The notes under the pieces are model-generated. The model worked only from the letters and a program-made list of their open reading frames with translations. It was not told the origin of the DNA and did not search any database. Below, one piece after another: positions 9,309 through 16,507 of a stretch of DNA of 51,854 nucleotides. Both the position numbers and the translations under genes were made by a program. Position 1 is the stretch's first letter. Every line of letters begins with the position of its first letter. Origin of the DNA: Paracoccaceae bacterium (GTDB taxonomy: Bacteria; Pseudomonadota; Alphaproteobacteria; Rhodobacterales; Rhodobacteraceae); NCBI GenBank assembly GCA_021647745.1, contig JAKIUB010000019.1:1-51854 (forward strand). The letters run 5' to 3'.

Positions 9309-10517
9309 ATGCCGGAACCATTCCTGAATCACATCACCGATACATTGTCCAAAATTGAGTCCGCAGGGCTATACAAGCGCGAGCGACAGATTGTCTCTGC
9401 TCAAGGGGGGCGCATTGATGTGCGGCTTGATGGCCGGTTACATCGCCGTATCGTTAACCTTTGTGCCAATAATTATCTTGGGCTTGCGAACCACCCGCGC
9501 TTGGCCAAGGCCGCCCAATCCGCCATTGAAACGCAGGGTTTCGGTATGGCAAGTGTACGCTTTATTTGCGGAACACAAGATCAACACCGTGTGCTGGAGC
9601 AGCGGCTGGCAGGGTTTTTGGGCAAGGATGACGCCATTTTGTTTGCCGCCTGTTTTGACGCCAATGGCGGGGTGTTTGAGCCACTGCTGAGCGCCGAGGA
9701 TGCCGTTATTTCAGACGCGCTCAACCACGCTTCGATTATTGATGGCATCCGACTGTGCAAGGCCAAGCGCTATCGCTACAAAAATTCCGATATGGCAGAA
9801 CTTGAGGCGCAACTAGTTGCAGCGAAGGCGGCTGGCGCGCGGTTTATTATGATTGCCACAGATGGTGTGTTTTCGATGGATGGGCATTTGGCAAAGCTGC
9901 CCGAAATCACCGCTTTGGCACAAAAATACGGTGCGGTCGTGATGGTCGATGATTGCCATGCCACCGGATTTATGGGACCGCAGGGGCGCGGCACGCCGGC
10001 GCATTTTGATGTGGTTGACGGGGTGGATATTGTTACCGGAACGCTGGGCAAGGCCTTGGGCGGGGCGATCGGCGGCTATATCGCCGGCCCGCAGCCGGTG
10101 GTTGATCTGTTGCGCCAACGGGCGAGGCCTTACCTGTTTTCAAACTCGCTACCACCGATGATCGTGGCGGCGGGGCTGGAGGCGCTTGATCTGGTCGAGG
10201 AAAGCGATGATTTGCGGGCGCGTCTGTTTGAAAACACTGCCTTTTGGCGCAGCGGGCTGGAAAAACTGGGGTTTGATCTGTTGCCCGGCGAGCACCCGAT
10301 TGTGCCGGTGATGCTGGGTGAGGCAAAACTGGCGCAGGAAATGGCAGCGAAATTGTTTGACGAGGGTGTGTTTGTGGCCGGTTTTTTCTTTCCGGTGGTG
10401 CCTAAAGGCTTGGCGCGCATTCGCACCCAGATGAACGCGGACCTAAGCCGTGATGATCTGGAATTTTCACTGCAAGCTTTTGAAAAGGTTGGTAAAGCCA
10501 TCGGGGTGCTCAAATGA
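9309..10517 (+). CDS. kbl: 2-amino-3-ketobutyrate CoA ligase (glycine C-acetyltransferase)
   Basis: PLP enzyme that cleaves 2-amino-3-oxobutyrate with CoA into glycine and acetyl-CoA, the second step of threonine degradation after Tdh. At 402 residues it has family length. Visible landmarks are the pyridoxal-binding DDCHATG (214-220), with Asp and His contacting the ring, and GTLGKALGG with Lys248 as Schiff-base lysine. I chose ATG 9309 (MPEPFLNHITDTLSKI) because GGAGGAA precedes it at good spacing; an ATG at 9288 would add seven residues. The stop overlaps the tdh start (ATGA), giving a coupled kbl-tdh operon. Confidence 0.96.
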   Translation: MPEPFLNHITDTLSKIESAGLYKRERQIVSAQGGRIDVRLDGRLHRRIVNLCANNYLGLANHPRLAKAAQSAIETQGFGMASVRFICGTQDQHRVLEQRLAGFLGKDDAILFAACFDANGGVFEPLLSAEDAVISDALNHASIIDGIRLCKAKRYRYKNSDMAELEAQLVAAKAAGARFIMIATDGVFSMDGHLAKLPEITALAQKYGAVVMVDDCHATGFMGPQGRGTPAHFDVVDGVDIVTGTLGKALGGAIGGYIAGPQPVVDLLRQRARPYLFSNSLPPMIVAAGLEALDLVEESDDLRARLFENTAFWRSGLEKLGFDLLPGEHPIVPVMLGEAKLAQEMAAKLFDEGVFVAGFFFPVVPKGLARIRTQMNADLSRDDLEFSLQAFEKVGKAIGVLK

Positions 10518-11644
10518 ACGCCAAACCAAACGGCATGAAGGCGCTGGTGAAGGCCAAAGCCGAAGCGGGCCTGTGGATGCAGCGCGAGCCGGTGCCGGAA
10601 ATCGGCCCTGATGATGTGCTGATAAAGATTAACAAAACCGGCATTTGCGGCACTGACATTCACATCTGGAACTGGGATGAATGGTCACAAAAAACCGTGC
10701 CGGTGCCGCTGATTACCGGCCATGAATTCGCTGGCCAGATTGTTGAACTGGGCCGCAATGTTACCGACCTTTCCATTGGTCAGCGGGTATCGGGCGAGGG
10801 GCATCTTATTGGTAAAAAAAGCCGTGCCAGCCGCGCCGGAAAGTTTCATCTGGACCCGGAAACCCGGGGCATTGGGGTCAATGAACCGGGCGCTTTTGCT
10901 GAGTATTTGCGCTTACCTGCCTTTAATGTGGTACCGCTACCTGATGAAATCAGCGACGATATCGGCGCCATTCTGGACCCATTGGGCAACGCGGTGCATA
11001 CCGCCCTTTCGTTTGATTTGATTGGCGAGGATGTGCTGATCACCGGCGCGGGGCCGATCGGGATTATGGCGGCGGCGGTGGCCAAGCACATTGGCGCGCG
11101 CCATGTGGTGATCACCGATATTAACCAAAACCGGCTGGATCTGGCCAAAAAGGTGGCCGATGTGACGGCGGTGAATGTTGCAACCACCGATCTGAAGCAG
11201 GTTTCGGCTGATCTGGGCTTGGTTGAGGGCTTTGATATCGGGCTGGAAATGAGCGGCTCGCAACTGGCGCTGGACCAGATGGTGGGCGCTATGGTGATGG
11301 GCGGGCGCATTGCCATGCTCGGCATTCCGCCGGGCAAATCAGCGGTGGACTGGTCAGGCATTGTGCTGAAATCAATCACCATCAAGGGCGTTTATGGCCG
11401 CGAGATATTCGAGACATGGTACAAAATGCTGGCGATGCTGCAAAACGGGCTGGATGTAAGCGCGGTGATCACCCATCGGCTTTTGGCAGATGATTTCAAG
11501 GCCGGATTTGCGGCGATGAAATCCGGCTCCAGTGGCAAGGTGGTGCTGGACTGGACCGGAAAAGTTCAAGATCAACCCAACCCGTCACAAACTGGGACTA
11601 TACACCTACCTGCCATACGCAAGCACAAAAAACGGCCTGCATAG
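10514..11644 (+). CDS. tdh: L-threonine 3-dehydrogenase lacking the structural zinc site
   Basis: Zinc alcohol-dehydrogenase family enzyme that oxidises threonine to 2-amino-3-oxobutyrate with NAD+. It aligns without gaps to E. coli Tdh through the core. Catalytic-zinc ligands are present: Cys45 (ICGTD), His70 and Glu71 (GHEF). The NAD site is GAGPIG. The structural-zinc lobe has the same length, but its four cysteines (E. coli C93, C96, C99, C107) are Gly100, Ser103, Ser106 and Asp114 here. The protein is 376 aa against 341, with seven extra N-terminal residues and a basic tail of about 25 after VVLDWTG. The start overlapping kbl is preferred; an internal ATG at 10535 matches the E. coli start. 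Confidence 0.95.
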   Translation: MNAKPNGMKALVKAKAEAGLWMQREPVPEIGPDDVLIKINKTGICGTDIHIWNWDEWSQKTVPVPLITGHEFAGQIVELGRNVTDLSIGQRVSGEGHLIGKKSRASRAGKFHLDPETRGIGVNEPGAFAEYLRLPAFNVVPLPDEISDDIGAILDPLGNAVHTALSFDLIGEDVLITGAGPIGIMAAAVAKHIGARHVVITDINQNRLDLAKKVADVTAVNVATTDLKQVSADLGLVEGFDIGLEMSGSQLALDQMVGAMVMGGRIAMLGIPPGKSAVDWSGIVLKSITIKGVYGREIFETWYKMLAMLQNGLDVSAVITHRLLADDFKAGFAAMKSGSSGKVVLDWTGKVQDQPNPSQTGTIHLPAIRKHKKRPA

Positions 11645-11666
11645 ACTTGGCTTTTGTTGACTATCA

Positions 11667-11734
11667 CCTGAAAGGCAGGATAAAAAAGCATGATAGACAA
11701 CGAAGCACAGGGAACAGACCATCAACCTTTCAGG
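11667..11734. repeat. Long-range inverted repeat downstream of tdh
   Basis: CCTGAAAGG at 11667-11675 and CCTTTCAGG at 11726-11734 are exact reverse complements, 50 bases apart. The gap holds a 22-codon open frame from ATG 11690 with AGGA upstream, which I do not call a gene. Function unknown. Confidence 0.3.
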
Positions 11735-11805
11735 ATAGAGATCAATGATCCCTGAACCCGCTAAAGCCATCACCCACAACTTGAGAAAAATTGCAGGCCA
11801 GCGCC

Positions 11806-12759
11806 ATGACTTATAGCTTTTTCACCACCCAAGGCAAATTTTATCGCGGAAACATGCACACCCATTCAACCCGCTCGGACGGGGTATTGACCCCGCAAGA
11901 GGTGTGCCGGCGCTATCAGGCCGAGGGCTATGATTTTATCGCGCTGACCGATCATTTTGTCGGGCTGTTTGATTATCCGATCACCGATAGCGCCGATTGC
12001 CGCAACGAAAATTTCACCACTATTATAGGAGCAGAGTTGCACACCGGCACCATGGAAAACGGCCATCTTTGGCATCTGGTAGCTGTGGGGCTGCCGTTTG
12101 ATTTCACCCCCCCTGATGCGCCGAATTTTCGGCCGGTCAAGGGGTCTGAATCCGCGGCCGGCATTGCGCAGCGCGCCCGGGATGCGGGGGCGTTTGTGTC
12201 CATTGCCCACCCGCATTGGTCGGGCATGACAGAAGCGGATGCCCGCAGCATAGAGGCCGCCCATGCGGTTGAAATTTACAATCACGGTTGCGTGGTAGAT
12301 AATGATCGCGGCGAGGGCTTTGTGACCCTTGAACATCTGCTAAACGAGGGCCGCCGCCTGAACTTGACCGCCACCGATGATGCCCACTTCAATACCCCGG
12401 ACCATTTTGGCGGCTGGGTTATGGTCAAAGCAGTTGAAAACACCCCCGAAGCGCTGTTGGCAGCGCTGAAGAGGGGCGAATATTATTGCAGCACCGGCCC
12501 GCAAATCCATAATATCGAAATTTCAAATGATAGCGTGCGCGTTGATTGCTCGTCGGCGGCCAGCATATTGATTCAGGGCCAAGGTACCTCGATGGTAACG
12601 CGGCACGGTGAAAGCATGACCTCCGCCACGCTATCGCGCGAGCGGCTGGCGCACTCGCCATGGGTGCGAATTACGGTTGTTGATCGCGCGGGCAAGCGGG
12701 CATGGTCAAATCCCGTTTGGATAGAAGATATTGGTGAAACATTATCTAAAGATAAATAA
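11806..12759 (+). CDS. PHP-domain metal-dependent phosphoesterase-like protein
   Basis: A 317-residue protein with a PHP (polymerase and histidinol phosphatase) fold at the N-terminus. Metal-ligand motifs are HTHSTRSDG with His18 and His20, then ALTDH, GAELH, AHPHW and TDDAH in the family order. Such stand-alone PHP proteins hydrolyse phosphate esters or related bonds; the substrate here is unknown. About 90 C-terminal residues (ISNDSVRVDCSSAASI onward) look like a small beta domain. The ATG at 11806 is preferred over an upstream TTG. It follows tdh by 161 bases, so co-transcription is possible but not shown. Confidence 0.82.
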   Translation: MTYSFFTTQGKFYRGNMHTHSTRSDGVLTPQEVCRRYQAEGYDFIALTDHFVGLFDYPITDSADCRNENFTTIIGAELHTGTMENGHLWHLVAVGLPFDFTPPDAPNFRPVKGSESAAGIAQRARDAGAFVSIAHPHWSGMTEADARSIEAAHAVEIYNHGCVVDNDRGEGFVTLEHLLNEGRRLNLTATDDAHFNTPDHFGGWVMVKAVENTPEALLAALKRGEYYCSTGPQIHNIEISNDSVRVDCSSAASILIQGQGTSMVTRHGESMTSATLSRERLAHSPWVRITVVDRAGKRAWSNPVWIEDIGETLSKDK

Positions 12760-12801
12760 AACCTACGCTTTGACAATAACAGCAAACCAAATTGTTCCGG
12801 A

Positions 12802-12824
12802 CATGAAAATCTCCCTGTTTCATG
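12802..12824. repeat. Inverted repeat in intergenic region
   Basis: CATGAAA and TTTCATG, perfect seven-base arms nine bases apart, 42 bases after the PHP gene. No T-run follows, so it is a weak terminator at best; an operator is also possible. Confidence 0.3.
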
Positions 12825-12965
12825 CGGTGCATCACAATTTATCTTATAGGTCTATGCGCTAGCAACCAGAACCGACTTATAAGCAAAGAACCCAAACAGG
12901 ATAATTGACCTTCGCCCTCCCGATACCCTATCATGCCTCAATCATTTTCAGCCAAAGGTTTTTTG

Positions 12966-13430
12966 ATGTTTGAATATAAGCTCCTCCCCGTGCCCGCCCC
13001 CGCCAAAAAGGCAAGAGGCCGCAAAACCGTCTCGGACCGGTTCACCCATGCATTTTCCGAGATGCTCAACGAACAGGCCAAAGATGGCTGGGAGTTTTTC
13101 GGGCAAGAGACCTTTCCGCTAATTGAAAAAATCGGAATTATGGGCAAGGAAAACCCGATCAAACTGTGCTCCCTGATCTTCCGGCGCAAGGTGCAGGTTG
13201 ATGAAGTGCCGCTGGATGAAAAGCTCGAAAAATTGCGCGAGAAAAAGGGCGAAACCATGGTGCAAGCCCTGCCACCAATGCCAGGATCTTTTCCCGAGCC
13301 AATGCCCAGCCCGCAAGCGCTCAATGCATCTATGGTTGCCAACGGCGAGGAGCCAACCCGGGTATTCGCCCCAATCAGTACAGATTCAGAAGCTTCAGAT
13401 GCCCCGACCATTGGCCCTGCTGAAAAATAA
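12966..13430 (+). CDS. DUF4177-like protein of unknown function
   Basis: A 154-residue protein. Residues 1-60 (MFEYKLLPVP, ML.EQAKDGWEFF.G) resemble the DUF4177 family, short alpha/beta domains built around a conserved Gly-Trp. The second half is proline-rich and probably disordered (QALPPMPGSFPEPMPSPQ). No catalytic motif or signal peptide is visible. I chose ATG 12966 over the in-frame ATG at 12933 because AAGG precedes it and the domain begins immediately. Function unknown. Confidence 0.7.
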   Translation: MFEYKLLPVPAPAKKARGRKTVSDRFTHAFSEMLNEQAKDGWEFFGQETFPLIEKIGIMGKENPIKLCSLIFRRKVQVDEVPLDEKLEKLREKKGETMVQALPPMPGSFPEPMPSPQALNASMVANGEEPTRVFAPISTDSEASDAPTIGPAEK

Positions 13431-13679
13431 TGAGCCTTTGGCATAAGCCATTGGAAGGTGCTGGAAACTACATCCCCGCCTCCAAAATCCGGATATTTGA
13501 TTTTGTAGCTGAACCATCAGCCGCTAACGCTGCCGGTGATCCAGCTTTCTTTGCCCTGACAAAATTAGAGCAATTTAGTGGTGGCCGTCGCAGTGTCGAG
13601 ATGCTAAAAAATATTGCTTATAGTAGTACTGATTTAAATTTTTCCACCAAAGCAAGAACCCTAAAAAAGGAAAATACAC
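13431..13679. other. Intergenic region, no recognisable gene
   Basis: An open frame starts at ATG 13430 but its sequence resembles no family I know and it runs out of frame through the next gene. The region is AT-richer than its surroundings. TCGAGA (13596-13601), 17 bases, then TATAGT (13619-13624) could be a promoter for the next gene. Confidence 0.4.
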
Positions 13680-13943
13680 ATGGTTATTCTCTCATATCTT
13701 ATCAGCGCCGCTGTCGGAGCCGCTATGGGTTGGTTTTTAACCCAGAAACAACCGGACTACGGTCTAGGCTCAACCGGAAATATGGTTGTCGGGGCCGTTG
13801 GGGCCTTGGTTATCGGTTATATTTTAGCGATGGTTGGGCCTACCCTCGGTGGCTTCATCGGGCTTCTGATTAACTCGGTCGTTTATTCCCTACTCGGTGG
13901 CGGGATTGCACTTTTCGCGCTTAAGTTCGTTAAACGCCCTTAA
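13680..13943 (+). CDS. Small integral membrane protein (GlsB/YeaQ-like)
   Basis: An 87-residue protein with three predicted membrane segments (VILSYLISAAVGAAMGWFL, MVVGAVGALVIGYILAMVG, LGGFIGLLINSVVYSLLGG) and a basic C-terminus (KFVKRP). The glycine-rich pattern and size resemble GlsB/YeaQ/YmgE stress-associated membrane proteins, but the match is loose. AAGGAA precedes the ATG. It converges on bolA with one base between the two stop codons. Confidence 0.7.
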   Translation: MVILSYLISAAVGAAMGWFLTQKQPDYGLGSTGNMVVGAVGALVIGYILAMVGPTLGGFIGLLINSVVYSLLGGGIALFALKFVKRP

Positions 13944-13944
13944 G

Positions 13945-14235
13945 TTACTTATTAAGGTCTCGGGCAAGAACAGTTTTTATGCCCGAGACATCCAGCGCCA
14001 GCGCATGCACCCGCTCTTCCAGCTCGACCTTTAGCGCAGCCATGACCGCACGTTGCCGCGCCACCCGGCTCATATCATTAAATGCCGCCGCGCGAATTAT
14101 AATCTTGAAATGGGTTTCACCACCATCACGATAACCGCCATGGCCCCGATGTGCCTCGCTTTCGTCTATTATTTCCAGTTCCGCCGGAGAAAAGGACTCC
14201 GTGAGCTTCCGATGCATCCGTTTGACATATGTCAT
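13945..14235 (-). CDS. bolA: BolA family protein
   Basis: A 96-residue BolA-fold protein. BolA proteins pair with monothiol glutaredoxins to bind [2Fe-2S] clusters and influence iron handling, stress response and morphology. The family pattern is clear: LEIIDESEAHRGHGGY, then THFKIII, then FNDMSRVARQRAVMAAL and HALALDV. The conserved His follows in HRGH. I chose ATG 14235 (MTYVKRMHRKLTE); an upstream in-frame start at 14247 would add four residues. It is divergent from the J-domain gene. Confidence 0.93.
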   Translation of the reverse strand: MTYVKRMHRKLTESFSPAELEIIDESEAHRGHGGYRDGGETHFKIIIRAAAFNDMSRVARQRAVMAALKVELEERVHALALDVSGIKTVLARDLNK

Positions 14236-14321
14236 GGCCACCTCCAAATTAGGGCTTGGGTTTTTGCTTAACTGGTCTATGCTGTGGACCGCAAATGGAA
14301 AATGGGCAAAAAGGAATCCCG

Positions 14322-14963
14322 ATGGCGCGCAAACCCCTGTCTTTTGATTTTAATATCTCGGCTGCCGCCGATAAAAAGCGGCGCACCAAGCGGCGCGGCA
14401 TGTCGGGCGCGGTTGAAACCTCGTCAAGGGTTTGCCAAAAAGACGGCTGCGAAATGCCCGGAAAATACCGTGCCCCGAAAACGGCCGATAATCTGGAAGA
14501 GTTTATCTGGTTTTGCCTCGATCATATTCGCGCCCATAACCGGGAGTGGAACTTTTTTGAGGGCCGCGCTACCCTGACCCCCGAGCAGGCCGCATTGGAG
14601 GCCAACACATGGGAGCGCCCCACCCAGCCCTTTGGTGACGCGGTAAATGACCCCGAGGCCGCCGCATGGCAGCGCTTTGGATTTGATAACCCAAAGGAAG
14701 TTTTAGGCGAAAACGCCACCAAGAACCCCGCCGCTGGCACCGGCAAAACCACCCGCCGTCTGCCTCCGACAGAAACCAAGGCATTGGCGATACTGGACGC
14801 CGGCGACAGCATGACCAAAACCGAGATCCGCAAGGCCTATAAAGCCATGGTCAAAGACCTGCACCCTGACCTCAATGGCGGGCGGCGCGATGACGAAGAC
14901 CGGCTGACCGAAGTGGTATGGGCGTGGGAGCAGATCAAGGCCTCGCGCCTGTTCAGGCCCTGA
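14322..14963 (+). CDS. J-domain (DnaJ-like) protein
   Basis: A 213-residue protein with a C-terminal J domain at about residues 150-213, including helix II and the HPD tripeptide at 181-183, which stimulates Hsp70 ATPase. The N-terminal 130 residues contain Cys38, Cys43 and Cys65 and no DnaJ-type zinc finger or glycine-rich region, so it is a type III J protein. AAGGAA precedes the ATG. It is the first gene of the run that leads to cobS-cobT and is divergent from bolA, an order familiar in Rhodobacterales. Whether it aids cobaltochelatase assembly is unknown. Confidence 0.88.
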   Translation: MARKPLSFDFNISAAADKKRRTKRRGMSGAVETSSRVCQKDGCEMPGKYRAPKTADNLEEFIWFCLDHIRAHNREWNFFEGRATLTPEQAALEANTWERPTQPFGDAVNDPEAAAWQRFGFDNPKEVLGENATKNPAAGTGKTTRRLPPTETKALAILDAGDSMTKTEIRKAYKAMVKDLHPDLNGGRRDDEDRLTEVVWAWEQIKASRLFRP

Positions 14964-15069
14964 GCACCTGCCGCCGCGCCATATTGACCACCCCCTTGCG
15001 CCTGCCGATTGATGGTATAAAAGCAATAAAGACCCGTTTGGCACGCCAAACCAACCAGTGGATACCCGC

Positions 15070-16041
15070 ATGACCGCCCAGCAAAAACCGACTGAAACCC
15101 TTTCCGTGCAAGACCTGTTCGGCTTTGAAACCGATATGACCATCAACGGTTTTGCCGAGGCCACAGACCGGGTGCCGGAAATTGACAGCACCTACAAATT
15201 CGACCCCGACACCACACTGGCCATTCTGGCAGGGTTCAAGCATAACCGCCGCGTGATGATACAAGGCTATCACGGCACGGGGAAATCAACCCACATCGAG
15301 CAGGTCGCAGCGCGCATCAACTGGCCCACCGTTCGGGTAAACCTTGATAGCCATATCAGCCGCATCGACCTGATCGGCAAAGACGCGATCAAGCTGAAGG
15401 ATGGCGTGCAGGTTACCGAGTTCCAGGAAGGTATCCTGCCATGGGCGCTGCGCAACCCCGCCGCGATTGTGTTTGACGAATACGATGCAGGCCGTCCCGA
15501 TGTTATGTTTGTTATCCAGCGTATACTGGAGGCAGACGGCAAGCTCACGCTCTTGGACCAAAACGAAATCATCACCCCGCATCCATCCTTCCGCCTGTTT
15601 GCCACCGCCAATACCGTTGGCCTTGGTGATACCACCGGTCTTTATCACGGCGTGCAGCAAATCAACCAAGCCCAGATGGACCGCTGGAGCCTTGTGGCTA
15701 CGCTGAACTACCTGAGCCATGACGCTGAAGCCGCGATCGTGCTCGGCAAAGCGCCGCATTACAATTCCGAAGAGGGCCGCAAGATCATCAGCCAGATGGT
15801 GACGGTAGCCGACCTGACCCGCACCGCCTTTATGAACGGCGATATTAGCACCGTTATGTCGCCCCGCACCGTGATCACATGGGCGCAAAATGCGCAAATA
15901 TTCAAGGATGTCGGCTTCGCCTTCCGCCTGACCTTCCTGAATAAATGTGACGAGCTGGAGCGGCAGACCGTAGCCGAATTCTACCAGCGCTGCTTTGACG
16001 AGGAACTACCGGAAAGCGCTGTGAGTGTGAGCCTTGGCTAG
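15070..16041 (+). CDS. cobS: Aerobic cobaltochelatase subunit CobS
   Basis: AAA+ ATPase subunit of the CobNST complex, which inserts cobalt into hydrogenobyrinic acid a,c-diamide in the aerobic B12 pathway. The Walker A motif GYHGTGKST is at residues 66-74 and Walker B AAIVFDEYDAG at about 131-141. The 323-aa length fits the family. The ATG at 15070 gives MTAQQKPTETLSVQDLFGFE; a GTG at 15058 would add four residues. Neither start has a strong Shine-Dalgarno. The end overlaps the next gene by eight bases. CobN is not in the window. Confidence 0.95.
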   Translation: MTAQQKPTETLSVQDLFGFETDMTINGFAEATDRVPEIDSTYKFDPDTTLAILAGFKHNRRVMIQGYHGTGKSTHIEQVAARINWPTVRVNLDSHISRIDLIGKDAIKLKDGVQVTEFQEGILPWALRNPAAIVFDEYDAGRPDVMFVIQRILEADGKLTLLDQNEIITPHPSFRLFATANTVGLGDTTGLYHGVQQINQAQMDRWSLVATLNYLSHDAEAAIVLGKAPHYNSEEGRKIISQMVTVADLTRTAFMNGDISTVMSPRTVITWAQNAQIFKDVGFAFRLTFLNKCDELERQTVAEFYQRCFDEELPESAVSVSLG

Positions 16042-16507
16042 GCGCAACACCTTTTTCAAAATCACCTTCCTCGCCGCCATCGGTGGGCTCATCGCACTAT
16101 ATTACCCCCAATCCGCTGACACCACCGGCTTGTCAGATGCCAGCGCCAACTGCCGGATCACCCATGTGGTTGACGGAGACACGGTGGACCTGAAATGCGA
16201 AGGCAGCCAGACCGAGCGCATTCGCATTCTGGGTTATGACACTCCCGAAACCTATTACGCTGATTGCCCCGCTGAGAAAGCCTTGGGCGACCGCGCCACC
16301 GACTACTTGCGCGGCCTTGCCGCCAATGGGCAGGTTACAAAGGTGGAGCGCAGCCGGCAGGATAAATATGACCGCACCTTGGCGCGGATATTTATCGACG
16401 GCCAAGATCTGGCCGACATTATGGTTTCGCAAGAATTGGCGGTGCGCTATAGTGGGGCGCGGCGCATAAGCTGGTGTGACCGCCTCGCAAACTCAGGAAA
16501 TAACTGA
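16034..16507 (+). CDS. Membrane-anchored or secreted SNase-like (thermonuclease) protein
   Basis: A 157-residue protein of the staphylococcal nuclease family. The N-terminus (FFKITFLAAIGGLIALYY) is a signal peptide or membrane anchor. Active-site features are DGDT (47-50), RIRILGYDTPE (62-72, with Arg, Asp and Glu) and YDRTLAR (Arg114). The frame opens just before TTG 16034, the only possible start, so translation relies on coupling to cobS, which it overlaps by eight bases; its own stop overlaps the cobT ATG. A secreted nuclease between two chelatase subunits is unexpected. It may share the operon without sharing the function. Confidence 0.87.
   Translation: MARRNTFFKITFLAAIGGLIALYYPQSADTTGLSDASANCRITHVVDGDTVDLKCEGSQTERIRILGYDTPETYYADCPAEKALGDRATDYLRGLAANGQVTKVERSRQDKYDRTLARIFIDGQDLADIMVSQELAVRYSGARRISWCDRLANSGNN

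Noticed and set aside
11690..11755. 22-codon gene MIDNEAQG...
   Set aside because: A ribosome binding site is possible, but the frame is too short and has no recognised relative; kept only as a note.
13430..13873. Open frame of 147 codons starting at the DUF4177-like gene stop
   Set aside because: Its second half runs out of frame through the small membrane protein gene, which has a better ribosome binding site and clear membrane segments, and the first half matches no family.
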